A DNA stretch of 32,351 bases. It comes from Sperchopsis tessellata (lineage: Eukaryota > Arthropoda > Insecta > Coleoptera > Hydrophilidae). A program made the translations under genes and the position numbers. This document shows, in pieces, positions 1 through 10,014 of the stretch; position 1 is the first letter of the stretch, and each line of letters starts with the position of its first letter. The stretch is from NCBI GenBank assembly GCA_033557685.1, contig JAWQRN010000276.1, forward strand, positions 1-32,351, read 5' to 3'. A model generated the notes under the pieces. It searched no databases, had not been told where the DNA came from, and was given only the letters and a program-made list of their open reading frames with translations.

Positions 1-2115
1 GTAAAAACACTGTAGTGATGCTAAACTTGAAAGCACGTGACGACACAGAATGGTTATTTGCTTGCACAACGAAAGGTAATTTTACGATAGATCACATAAA
101 AACTATTTACTTAAAGTGATGGTGCGGTAAACTATGCTGTTTTTTATCGACTTAAGTGATTTAAACGACACGATACGATAGAATGCGAAAGATTCAGGTG
201 GTACCCAAGTTGGCTATTTCGTTACTACTAGTGGCAAGCAGGGTGTCATCTCGGTGCCATGACCATGCAAGACGCCTAACCGTGGACCAAAGGGGAACCA
301 CGAGAAGGTTAGTAAATCCTCTAAGGGATGGAGCTATGATGCGGTAAAATAGAAAACAAAATATGACAATTAAAACATATAATAAATGTATTAATGATTC
401 ACAACAATATGTATATAATAACTCCATTATTTCTTCCATTGTTAGTGCCACGGTGTTATAACATAGTCCTCGTTTCAGTTGAATAAACTATTCTTATTTT
501 CTTCTGACTCCTCTCTGATCAATTGCATTTCAGTGAATATTGTCCAGTTCATTTTTCAGCTCTAGTAGTTTCGCTTCGCTAGATAATTGTTAATATTTTT
601 AACACCCTTTGCCTCCTTGCTACACTGGTCCCAATAGCTTTCTTTACTGGGGGTAATCAGATCTACGGAGAATAAGAGCCATGGATTTGTTGTGCCTGGA
701 AATGAGGCATTAACTCATCATGCTACCTTACTGCGGATCGACAAGTTTAATATCGGTCGCTTCAATATGGGAAATAGATGTCGTCTATAAGCTGCTCCTA
801 TTGGAGAATAGGCGCTTAACTTGTGTTCGCTTATCCGTGGTATGAGTAAATCTACTCATACCACGCGCTTATCCGCCATATCATACCGTTAGCACTTTAC
901 TATCGGTGCGCGAGTGTTGAGCTTCTGCCCAGCATATCTGGCAAGTATTCTCCTATCCACCAATCGGAGATGCACTCTCTAGGGATTACAGGATTCCCCC
1001 AAAGGGGAATATATGCACACAATATACATATAAATCATAGTATACAACCATCAACTAGTTGCATCATAAAACTCGGAGACATATAAGAAACATATTCAAC
1101 CATATGTTCCTGGAATTGTTTCTTACAAATGCTATAAAAGCTTAAGTTAATATACTCAGGTAATTTATTATAATTTTTCACTGAAACGAATATCGTTTCT
1201 CCTATAAAAATACGTAACTCACAAAAACAAAAACCATAAATTATTTGAATTCTCTTATTTTAATACAAAACAAACCTTTAAAATTGTGAGAACTTCCCTA
1301 CTAGAAGACAATCCCTTGCTATAATATTGATTTAAAATAAGATTAATATACTGATAATATAGTCTATTTTGAGCACAATAACGTAAGTTTAAGCCAACTC
1401 TACAAAGACACAATATTATTTCAAATTTTGTTTGATATCCACACAAATATACAAACGAACAGTATCCTCGTTCCTTCATTATTGCTAAGAACTCCTCTCA
1501 TCCATTTCCAAACAATAATCACAACTTGTGTCGTCAGCATACCTCATTGTGTGTGTCGGTCCAGGCACAAAGGGGGATTATTAAAGTATGCAAGAAACAA
1601 AGTCATGCTTAAAATTGATCTCTGCGATACACCAATGTTAAATAATCTGTACATTGATCTGGCCCTATTTTTTTACAATTCCCATCACTTATATTATAAT
1701 TGAATTGCCAGCAAACTAATGATATTAAGTTAAGAGTGTGGTCTGGTCGTGTACATTGCACCACACACTATACCTTTTTTGCATACAACCTTATGTGAAC
1801 AAAATATATAATCACATTATTAAATTTAATGAAAATCTCTAACGCGCGAGGTGTACAAAGGTTCTAAATTAAAATATTTCCACTTTATTAAACAGGTTAT
1901 TAAACTAGATTTTACATTTTTATTTTAATACCAATTTTAAAGCACAGTGCCTATATACATGGTACATAATCCTACACATAATCACCCATGGAATCCATGT
2001 GTTGGATCTATAGGTGTTGTAAATAAGAGATAAAATTACACTACTTAAAGTTTATCAATAAAATGTTCTAATCCATTATCGTTTGACAAAATAATGACCT
2101 TTATAAAATTTACTC
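1..2115. other. Gene-poor AT-rich stretch
   Basis: I see no supportable coding region on either strand. The open frames are short, of biased composition and without recognisable motifs. The block from about 600 to 1000 is less AT-rich than its surroundings and contains a perfect hairpin, listed separately, so it may be the remnant of a non-coding mobile element. I could not assign it to a family. Confidence 0.5.
837..864. repeat. Perfect 12-bp hairpin
   Basis: Positions 837-848 (GTGGTATGAGTA) are followed by a 4-base loop at 849-852 and by the exact reverse complement at 853-864. The hairpin is bracketed by two copies of CGCTTATCCG (828-837, overlapping the stem by one base, and about 866-875). 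This looks like a mobile-element end or a recombination scar. Function unknown. Confidence 0.75.
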
Positions 2116-2505
2116 TCACACCAAAAACAAACGGTCCTGCAGCAAAATGTCGGAACACGACAGAAAATCGACTGTAATGGTGGTGAATGCGCTTAGATAG
2201 CAAAAATTCCATCTTGAAAGTCTTTTATTGCGGTAATTGAACCATCCGTAATGTATGTCGTCTATTATGAGGAGGATTTCCATGATTAATGGGATGTTTT
2301 TCCGGGTGACGTCGCTCTGGATTCGGTCTTCCGGCCTTTGGAAATCACCAGCCTCATTATGCAAAGCAACCAAAGGCAAATTATTATTTTTGGTATGACG
2401 AAGCATGTTTTTATTTTCCACATCACACCACTATCGAAAAGAGCGTATTTTTTTCTGAAAATAATCTTGGTTTTGCTGAGGAATGTGTGCTCTTGCAAAC
2501 TCCAT
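2116..2505 (-). other. Unrecognised open frames, possibly a broken gene fragment
   Basis: Two overlapping - strand frames (2286-2498 and 2116-2421) cover this block. A possible ATG lies at 2505, followed by a stop and a change of frame, which together would give roughly 120 codons of mixed, not obviously low-complexity protein. I find no motif that I can name. It could be an eroded transposase or a chance open stretch. Base composition is slightly less AT-rich than the flanks, which is the main reason to list it. Confidence 0.2.
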
Positions 2506-2830
2506 TTTAATTAAATTTAAAAATTTAGATGAAACTTCGTCCAAAAAATCGATTTCTTTTGTAGAAAATAATTTGCCAAATTAGTTATTCTTATATGAAA
2601 ATGTTATTTAAATAAATAAAGCATGTACAAAGGATTATATGGTTGAAACCGTTTCATTGTTTAGTAATCAATTCCCTATCGATATAATTTGCGTCTCACA
2701 ATTGTTTTATTATATTGTGTTCATCAGTGTTATAATTATTTTCGTTGTTATTGTTTTGTTCTTATATCGTGCCTCGTTTATACACTTTGGTTAATGAGCG
2801 CGTTAATTATTTTCGTTATATTGTTTTAAT

Positions 2831-2857
2831 TTGATAATGACCTAAATAGGTCGAAAC
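2831..2857 (+). ncRNA. Degenerate hammerhead-ribozyme-like motif
   Basis: TTGATAA is followed by a short stem (GACCT at 2839-2843 pairing with AGGTC at 2848-2852) and then GAAAC. This resembles the CUGAUGA - stem II - GAAA core of hammerhead ribozymes, which are known from Penelope-like and other retroelements of arthropods. Two core bases differ from the consensus, so it is probably inactive. No reverse transcriptase or GIY-YIG coding sequence is visible beside it. The assignment rests on the motif alone. Confidence 0.3.
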
Positions 2858-2878
2858 CGAATACATTTTAGAAAATAA

Positions 2879-2931
2879 AAAAGTGTCGACGTTTCAATAA
2901 GTGTTGCAAGGGACGAATTGTCGACACTTTT
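2879..2931. repeat. Inverted repeat with 12-bp arms
   Basis: AAAAGTGTCGAC at 2879-2890 is matched by its exact reverse complement at 2920-2931, with a 29-base spacer. It lies just downstream of the hammerhead-like motif and may belong to the same decayed retroelement end. Confidence 0.7.
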
Positions 2932-2999
2932 CAGAGCTTCTACAAGGTTTCCATCCAGTTACGCTATTCATATAAATAATAACCACATACTGGTGCTTC

Positions 3000-3955
3000 T
3001 TAAATCATTAAGAACATTACTAAAAACCAACCATATCAGGGAGCCTTTCGGGAATAACAGGTAGGAGAACATGAAAGCTAGCACAATAAGAGCAGATGTT
3101 AATACGATACGACCGTGCCATATAGGAACGACACACTCAAGGAACTTATAACCAAGCTCACTAGAACCAAAGGAAATGAGTTCGAGAATGTGTATAGGAT
3201 ATCTGACAAAATATGCCGAATCGAAACGAGCAGGACTAAACACTACGGTGCTGGAGATAAAGCACGACTTTCACAGCGACAGTCGGTAAGCATTCACAAT
3301 AATAAATACCATGAAGAAAGATTTCAAACCACCTACGGACTAGTGTAGGGACTCAAGCGAAGTCATTTTGGGAAGCTCAACAAGGATAAAGAATAGATGG
3401 ATGAAATACTTGTATCGGCTTCTGAATACAAACACCCAGGCACATCACACCAAACACCAGTCATGGCAGAGATAGAATAACTGCATTTAGAAGTTAATAT
3501 AGCTGAGAGAATAACAAGGACATACACCGGATCTTTGTGAATTTTCGACGGGTCTATGACTCCGTTAATCGTAATAAGTTGTATGAAATACTCCAGGGGT
3601 TTGATGTCGTCCAAAGCTGGTAGGACTTGTGCAGAGCACGATGACGAGCTCAAGGGCACAGGTCAAAGTGTTTAGCGTGGGGCCCTCAAACATGATGACG
3701 GGCTGGTACCTTTGCTTTTAACCTAACATTGGAGTACGCAATACGGAAGATAGCGATAGACCGAAATGAAACACTAATCACGAGGACATGCAAATCACAG
3801 GATATGCGGATAATTTGGCTTTGATGAGAAGGCCCCGAGCAACGGTAAAAGAGTGTTACACTCAACTACAGCAAGCTGCCAGGAAAATAGGCTCGAGGAT
3901 CGCAGGCTGGAAACCATTGATAGTTTTTAATACAGGGCAGAACAATAAATAACGA
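3000..3955 (+). pseudogene. Non-LTR retrotransposon reverse transcriptase fragment
   Basis: Translated pieces in shifting frames match the layout of insect LINE reverse transcriptases. Around 3390-3440 there is an NRWMKYLYRLLN-like linker segment. Around 3690-3760 the palm start DGLVPLL and LEYAIRKIAID appear, and at 3803-3814 the catalytic box reads YADN instead of YADD. The helical segment after it (KECYTQLQQAARKIG) ends at about 3950. At least three frameshifts and several stops break the frame, and the catalytic-box change alone suggests a dead copy. Neither the endonuclease nor a 3' tail is recognisable. The clade is uncertain; the YADD-region style resembles copies common in insect genomes. 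Confidence 0.65.
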
Positions 3956-4049
3956 GAATAGGGAACAACAGGCAGTAGCTAAACGAATATTTCAAGCGAA
4001 CCGTTGTTATGCATTACAACTCGTATTCAAATCTACACCTTTTACAATG

Positions 4050-4229
4050 GTAATTCGGAAAGCATCAATTGTAATTCAGAAAGCATAAAATGTAATTCAT
4101 ATTAGTCCATTGTAATTCAGAAAGCGTCAAATGTAATTCAGATTAGTCAAATGTAATTCAGAAAGCGTCAAATGTAATTCAGATAGCGTCATATGTAATT
4201 CAGATTAAAGTCAATTGTAATTCAGATTA
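4050..4229. repeat. Tandem array of 20-22 bp units
   Basis: There are eight full units and one partial unit, each starting GTAATTC. They begin at 4050, 4071, 4092, 4112, 4133, 4153, 4174, 4195 and 4217. Two variants interleave: one carries AGAAAGCGTCAAAT, the other ATTAGTCAAAT. Unit length varies from 20 to 22 bp. A diverged copy appears near 4747-4770. The array lies downstream of the transposase remnant at 4866-6044, so it could be the subterminal repeat block of that element. Confidence 0.85.
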
Positions 4230-4865
4230 TACCTTTCCCAGGTATAACGGGCGTACCAACGGGAGGTGTCATTTTGAATTTCACGCTGTGGAGATATTTG
4301 AGATCTGATATTTCACAGATGTTATTGTAAAGAATTGACAATTGGAAGGCAATTGTGAATTTACATAGTCCAATAATTTGAACGCACTAGTTCTGTTTTG
4401 GGTGTAAAAGCACCTGTGCCCACACGTAGTGTCGATCTCTTGAAAACATGAATGCGTTGCAGTCAGCCCAAAACCTCAATTCGCCATCGATCACAGCAAG
4501 TGGACATGTCAACCAATTTTGTATGGAATGAATTTGACTGCAAGACATGTGGTTTCAACATGATTATTTAAGTTTTCATGGCGTATAATCTCTTATTTTA
4601 GCGATCAAAATTTTGCAGAGATCGTGAGATATTAGGCCGTTGGATTTGTATTCTCTGAGGTTGGGTATAGAAAAGTATTTGCGAAGGTGGATATTTTCTA
4701 AATATTTTTCAAGTATTCAGTAGAAATTCAGGCAGTGTAAATTGTAATTGATTAGGAAACGTCAATCATAACTTTACATAACATAACAAAACAAAACAAA
4801 TTATCATGTAATACATATTAACAAAATTTTATTTAATTATCTGCCAACTGACATATCATTCATAG

Positions 4866-6044
4866 CTAAGGTAGTTGGATGATGCGTCGTAGTGTGCTGC
4901 ACAACACGAGCACAATCGTGTCCTTTGCCTGGTCTACAATTTTCTCTAAGTAGACCAATATTTGTTCCATAACACCTGGACCTTCAACATTGGGAATTTG
5001 AAGATGTAGCTTGATATATGTCTTTATTTTTGACCAAATAGTTTCAACGAGGTTTAACATTGGAAAACATGGTCCTAGACTCAACAATGTTGCAGATGTT
5101 CCGGTAATAACCGTTTCCAGTAATGAGTGACAGGGAGCGTTATCTGCCATAATTAGTAAGTCACCTAGTTGATTCCCCATGTCTTGCCAGTATGTTAACA
5201 ATCTGGATACCCAAGCATTTGCTAATTCATATGTATAAGAACCTCTCCTACGTTCCATCGCCACAACGCCTGCAGCAGAAATTGCACCTATCAGGTGAAT
5301 ATTAGGACCTTTTACTGCTGGATTTTTGCACTACTTTAACACCAGTTAAAGCACGACGCCTTATTCGACGGCAAAAGAAATTAAAATTGGTTTCGTTCAT
5401 CCAAACAATTAGCTTGCTCTGCTGAATGTAGTCTTTTAAAGCCTGAACATATTCAGCCCTTTTCCTTTTATTCTCCTCAGAATTCATTGTAATAGGTACA
5501 TTATGCACATTCTTTACAGTAAACAGTCTGCCTTGTAAGTAATTTCCTACCGTCGACACAGATACCACTTTATGAAAATTGTGAAAGAGTTTTGCTGATA
5601 ATTGTTTTAGAGTGTAACTACAATCATTTTCAATTCATGAAACCATCGTATCAATTTGTTCCTCCTCAGTAAGAACTTTTGGTTTCACGCCTCCTCTTGG
5701 CAACATTGTGTCCCGCCCAGATCGTACCCAATGAAGTACTATCTTGTATTGAACATTTCAGCCACAGCTAACCAATTATCGCATCTGTTGGCGCAATCAA
5801 CTATACTTTCTCTATCTTGCACTGAATGCCTCTTGTATTGTTTTCTTGCAATCTCCTCAGAGCCAACCAGCTCAGTTCTGCAAATAGAAAATTTATCAAT
5901 TTGAAGGGGTTGTGTACACTTTGTGTGCAATAGATGTCTATACGGTAGTAATCGCAGAACTGGTCCTTTTGTCAATGACACTTGACAAATAACACAATTG
6001 TCTTTTAATTCCATTAAAGGGTTGGAATTAACTTGATTTTTCAA
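4866..6044 (-). pseudogene. IS630/Tc1-like transposase remnant with N-terminal RING-like domain
   Basis: Read on the - strand, the fragments form one DDE transposase. The N-terminal helix-turn-helix region (about 5850-5570) carries segments such as RHSVQDRESIVDC and PRGGVKPKVL. The segment around the first catalytic position reads WMNETNFNFFCRR (5302-5568), where family members have Asp and this copy has Asn. NIHLIGAISAAG leads into the second half, with ADNAPCHS (second Asp) and LNLVETIWSKIK (third acidic residue, Glu) at 4866-5264. A stop near 5616, an upstream stop after the FNTR segment at 5739, and frameshifts near 5725 and 5307 break the frame. The same open frame that holds the start of the helix-turn-helix (5739-6044) begins with a RING-H2-like cysteine/histidine pattern. 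Terminal inverted repeats were not identified. The hAT remnant on the other strand begins just beyond 6044. Confidence 0.75.
5871..5996 (-). other. RING-H2-like domain fused to transposase N-terminus
   Basis: Residues 17-58 of the 101-codon open frame read Cys-x2-Cys, 14 residues, then Tyr-x-His-x2-His-x2-Cys, 8 residues, then Phe-x2-Cys-Arg-Thr-Glu-Leu. The spacing is that of a RING-H2 zinc finger, the fold of many E3 ubiquitin ligases. Two of the eight expected zinc ligands are replaced (third by Tyr, seventh by Phe), so this copy would not bind zinc normally. It runs without a stop into the transposase helix-turn-helix sequence. Whether this reflects a true ancestral fusion or a lucky in-frame junction needs other copies. 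Confidence 0.5.
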
Positions 6045-6060
6045 TGATCTTTCAATAATC

Positions 6061-7320
6061 TGTCAACTTTCTGTCAGTTGCATTGTTAAAGATGTTAAAA
6101 GTAAATTGAATTCAGCAACATTTATTACAGTAACAACAACTGGATGGACCTCAGATAGTAACGATAAATGCTTGGCTTTAATCTTACATTTCATAGATAA
6201 CAATTATGTTTTGAAATAGTTTCTTCTGTACTGTTTTATTTTTAATGAAAAGCACACTGCTGAACACCTTGCAAGGAAAACAAAAATAATACTAATAGAC
6301 TGGGAAGATTTGCAAAAGGTAGTAGCTGTTATTAGCGATAACGCAGCGAATGTCACAGCATCAACTCGTTTGAGCGGATGGACCCATCTTCCGTATTTTG
6401 TCCATACTTTGAACCGTATAGTTCATGCAGGCATAAAGGAAATTAAGGATGTACATGTGAAAGTAAAAAAGTATGCATTTTTTTTAAAGGATGTGCCCAT
6501 GCTGCCTAAAAACTAAGTACTAAGTACGGAGCAGCAGCTGGGGCTTCCAGAATTAAATTTAAAGCAAGACATGCCAACTATCAACTCTCACTTTACTGTA
6601 TGACCATACTCATAGTTTTAACGAAAATTATTGGAACGTGATGTCATGCAACATCTCTTTTAAAATGTTTTGAACAAATTATGAGAGAAATAAATTCTGA
6701 AGAAAAGGTCGTTATTTAAAAAAATGTTAGTTCTTACAGCGGTTCTTGGTAAACGGTGTCAAATGATGGGAAATTAAACTAATCTTCCTCAAACATTTAA
6801 AAATATGATCCAATATTGACTAATGAAATCAATAAAAGGTTAGCAAAAATTGAACAAAGTCCTTTATATGCCGTGGCACATTTTTAGACCCAAGGTTTAA
6901 AAGGCAAGGATTTTCGGATGATTTATCATACGAACAAACGAAACTTTAGGTGAACCAACCGGTTCCAAAACACCAAAAAATTACTCCCCTTCAACTGTGG
7001 AAGAAATTACGATTTGAACAAAAAATACTGAAATGTTTATTTGGATGGATTATGATAAGATTACGGCTAATTTAATTCAACAAAATAAAATTTCGCCACC
7101 TGATCAATGGAGGTAGACATATATTTACAAGAGCCCTTGCTAAAACGAAGCGAGATCCCCTTTTATGGTGGCGAGACAGATAAGCTTTTGTGCATTTTAG
7201 TAAAACAAAAATTGTGTATAATGCTAACGTCTAGGCCATATGAAAGGGTGTTTTCTAAAGAAAGATAAATAATAACAGAAAAGAAAGCGACGCTTAGTGG
7301 TAAAAAAGTATCAAAGCTTT
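6061..7320 (+). pseudogene. hAT-family transposase remnant
   Basis: Frame-shifted pieces follow the order of ZBED/Ac-type hAT transposases. TTTGWTSDSNDKCLALILHFID lies around 6130-6205. Then come NEKHTAE and the conserved VVAVISDNAANVTAS (6310-6370), and a HLPYFVHTLNRIVHAG segment with the His expected in this family. The TFLDPRFKRQGF block is near 6880-6920. The C-terminal dimerisation region (DPLLWWRD, then LTSRPYERVFSKE and ITEKK) lies around 7155-7295. Stops and at least four frameshifts inactivate it, and the segment between about 6520 and 6790 is very poorly preserved. No 8-bp target duplication or terminal repeats were found, so the borders are approximate. Confidence 0.8.
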
Positions 7321-7872
7321 AGTTTTTGAATGCCTGAAATGTTGTACATGATTAATATAATTATTTATCAGAATGTTAATTTGTTATATTTAAATTTGTT
7401 TATAATTCTATTAAATATTATTTAATTTAGTAGATTTGTTTATATTTACCAGTTGTATGAATAATTAAAAATATTTTCTACAAGACTTAATTTACTTAAA
7501 ATTCTCCCTAAGAAGTATTAGTTCTGTACGTAGACCACGGTCACGGTAGATATCTAGACTATCGATACAAGAAATAAATTAATCAAATAAAATTTTACTA
7601 CTCATTTTTTTTAATTATAAATAAAATGAAAACGTATAGCACCCGCGCTATTTTTAGACAACGTTCTTGATCCCATTCTAAAGCTAGAAATCAACAACTG
7701 TAAACTTTGTATAATTTTGTAAACGCAGTATTTATAATAAACTTAAACTGTAAAACAGTTCCTTCGTTAAGTTTAATCCGTGTGTTACAAGTAATTTATA
7801 AAATGTATTGTACAATGTTACTAGTGTAATATATACATTAAATCAATCATTAGCCATAACAAATTATATTAG

Positions 7873-8190
7873 ACGGGCTCAGTCATCGAAACCCGGTGCT
7901 CTGAACGGCGAAATATGAACGGCAACGGGCTTATGCGTTCATAGTTCGTTCATTCCTGTTATAGGTAGTTCGTTCATGAACGATTGATCCATGATTCATC
8001 CATCGTTTAAGCCCGGGCATCGGTCCCGCTTTGACCGAATGCAATCGGCGACAACACGATGAAGTACAGCAACAGTGAGCGACGATTCATTTCAATGAAT
8101 GAACGGTAGATGCGCTTCAATTAGATGAATCGTTCTTTTGAACGAACCGTTCATAACCGACCCTTCGCTAATCATCACACATAAGACTGG
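7873..8190. mobile_element. MITE-like block rich in GTTCATGAACG palindromes
   Basis: This block is noticeably richer in G+C than its surroundings. It is packed with variants of GAACGGTT, GTTCGTTC and TTCATGAACGA on both strands, for example around 7945-7985 and 8095-8155. Its ends are loosely inverted: CGAAACCCGGTGCTCTGAACGG on the left resembles CGAAGGGTCGGTTATGAACGG read from the right on the other strand. No coding potential is seen. The pattern suggests a short non-autonomous DNA transposon. Family and exact borders are uncertain. Confidence 0.45.
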
Positions 8191-8290
8191 GCAGATGCAC
8201 GTAGGCGGGGCACGTACGGAGAATCTCTTATTTATAAACTTTACAGAATGAGTATTATATCATAATATGAAATACACAAGACCCTCTATG

Positions 8291-8382
8291 TACGCGAGAT
8301 CGATGTACACAAATTCAGATTTACGCGAATTAGATTTTAATACCTGTATTTTTTACGCGAAGCAAAATTCACTTTTACGCGA
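8291..8382. repeat. Four TACGCGA motifs in phase
   Basis: TACGCGA occurs at 8291-8297, 8322-8328, 8354-8360 and 8376-8382, so the first three are spaced by 31 and 32 bp. In an AT-rich stretch this density of a CG-containing heptamer is unlikely by chance. Similar TTTACGCGA repeats are common in the subterminal region of Tigger/pogo elements and may be transposase-binding sites. This could mark the end of a second Tigger copy near 8265. Confidence 0.55.
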
Positions 8383-8817
8383 TATATGTTTCCTCGTATT
8401 ATCAAAATAATTCCGTATTATCTAAATTAGATAACTGAAATTTGTTTATAAACACGTACTACATATTTTAAATACAATTTGTGTCAATTATTAACGGAAA
8501 ATTACATTGAAACGAAAGATATTAGCTGACAATTGTTTACATAATTAATACTACGTATTTTCTACTCCGTTCACACGCTCTATAAAGGCGCCGAAACAAC
8601 AAACGTAACAACTGAAATGATACAAATACGATGTGAACGATTTGCATGTTTTTTTTGTTTTAATTATTCGGACTACCTTATAAATGATCGTAAATTTAAT
8701 GTTTTATTTCTATTTCATTGTTTGTAATGTTTTCTCAAGATTGGGATGAATTTGAGGGAGCATCATTCATATTTTGTTTTTGAATATGTGTACATTGCAT
8801 ACAATCTTTAGCGTTTA

Positions 8818-9977
8818 CGAGGGTTACCTTTAAATGTTTACAAAAACTAGGAAAGAATTTTTTTTTAACAAACTGTTTTTTGCTTTTCAAAATATTCGCC
8901 TTTAAGATTTATACAGTTATGCATGCGTTCAAACCAATTCTCGAAACATTTTTTTCACTTTGAAGTTGGTATCTAAAAAACATGATTTTTGAATGCTTCA
9001 ACAGCTTCTTGAGGTGATGAAAATCGCTGTCCACGCATTTTTTGTTTGACATTAATTCGATGTTTTTCTCCTTCTAATAATCAATTGTTTGACGTGCTGT
9101 GTTAGAGCTAGCGTTGTCATGATGAAGAATGATGCGACATTTTTTGTTGTTTTTCCTGATTTCGTCGATGACTTCTGGCAAACAAATTGTTGTATACCAT
9201 TAAGCGTTAACTGTTCTTCAATCTAAAGGAATGGTTGCGATATGCCCACTACAACCGAAGAAACAAGCGAACATTTTCTTGGAAGTGTTTAGTGAACAAA
9301 AAACTTTTGTGGGATTCATCTTGGAACACCCAACTGTGGATTGTTGCTTAGTTTCCGGTTCATACGCATATATCCAAGTTTCGTCACCTGTTACGATGTT
9401 GTATATAGATTTTGCAGTCGAATTTTTTGAGCATTTCCTTGCACCAATTAACACGAGCCTTTTTTGAGCTTCAATCAAATTATGCGGAATCCATCGGGGA
9501 CATCTTTTTCACAGCTAAATGTTAATGAAAAATCGAATGTACTGCAGTCTTCGATATGTTTAAGCATGCCTTTATCTCACTGTAAGTAGCATGCCGATCT
9601 TCTTCAAACATGTTGCTCACAGCATCGATGTTTTTTGGAATAACAACCGATTTTGGTCGACCTTCACGAAATTCATTACTGACGAGCACACGACCACGAC
9701 GAAATTCTGCAAACCAATTTCAAACAGTCTTTTCTGATGGTGCTTCATTACCCAAAGTTGAACGAAGCGATTATATGCATTGCTGTTGAGTTAGGCCTTT
9801 ACTAAAATCGTAAAAAATCATCCAACGAAAACGCTCACTGTAAACAAACTACTAGGTCAATTTGTAAGCTGCTTCTGTTTTCACAATAACAAATGTCAAA
9901 TTTTACGAAAATAGTAACGACACATCTCAATAGCGCCACCTAGTGATCCTTTGTACGCACTTAAAAGGTAACCCTCG
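8818..9977 (-). mobile_element. mariner element, complete ends, internally deleted
   Basis: Both ends carry the inverted repeat CGAGGGTTACCTTT (8818-8831 and, on the other strand, 9964-9977), and the similarity extends imperfectly to about 28 bp. A TA target duplication flanks it (8816-8817 and 9978-9979). The length of 1160 bp is about 100 bp short of typical mariner elements, which matches a deletion seen in the transposase. The element sits inside the 5' part of the Tigger-like transposase reading frame, so it inserted after that element. Confidence 0.92.
8865..9850 (-). pseudogene. mariner transposase remnant
   Basis: The - strand reads through the whole mariner plan. The helix-turn-helix region starts YSERFRWMIFYDF near 9840, followed by FREGRPKSVVIPKNIDAV (about 9690-9640) and a linker with AVHSIFH and AVKKMSP. 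The first catalytic Asp is in VTGDETWIYAYEPETKQQST and is followed by KMFACFFG and GHIATIPLD (9218-9478). The second catalytic Asp is in ILHHDNAS near 9120. Immediately after IELMS (about 9055) the sequence jumps to the far C-terminal segment, so the stretch that should hold the third catalytic Asp is gone. Several stops and frameshifts occur as well. The protein cannot be functional. Confidence 0.9.
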
Positions 9978-10014
9978 TATTAAAAACTGCAAGTATGCCT
10001 ATTGGAATCAATTA

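Noticed and set aside
194..451. 85-codon - strand frame with a hydrophobic segment
   Set aside because: The hydrophobic stretch can arise from AT-rich codons; no family features, no splice or context support.
1428..1703. 91-codon + strand frame
   Set aside because: No motif, overlaps another frame in antisense, AT-biased residues; treated as chance.
2968..3243. 91-codon - strand frame and a + strand frame at 3115-3348
   Set aside because: The first is antisense to the decayed LINE region; the second belongs to that region but is not a gene by itself.
4050..4229. CRISPR-like array
   Set aside because: Units are contiguous with no unique spacers and the genome is eukaryotic; this is a tandem repeat.
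9231..9467. 78-codon + strand open frame
   Set aside because: Shadow of the mariner transposase on the other strand.
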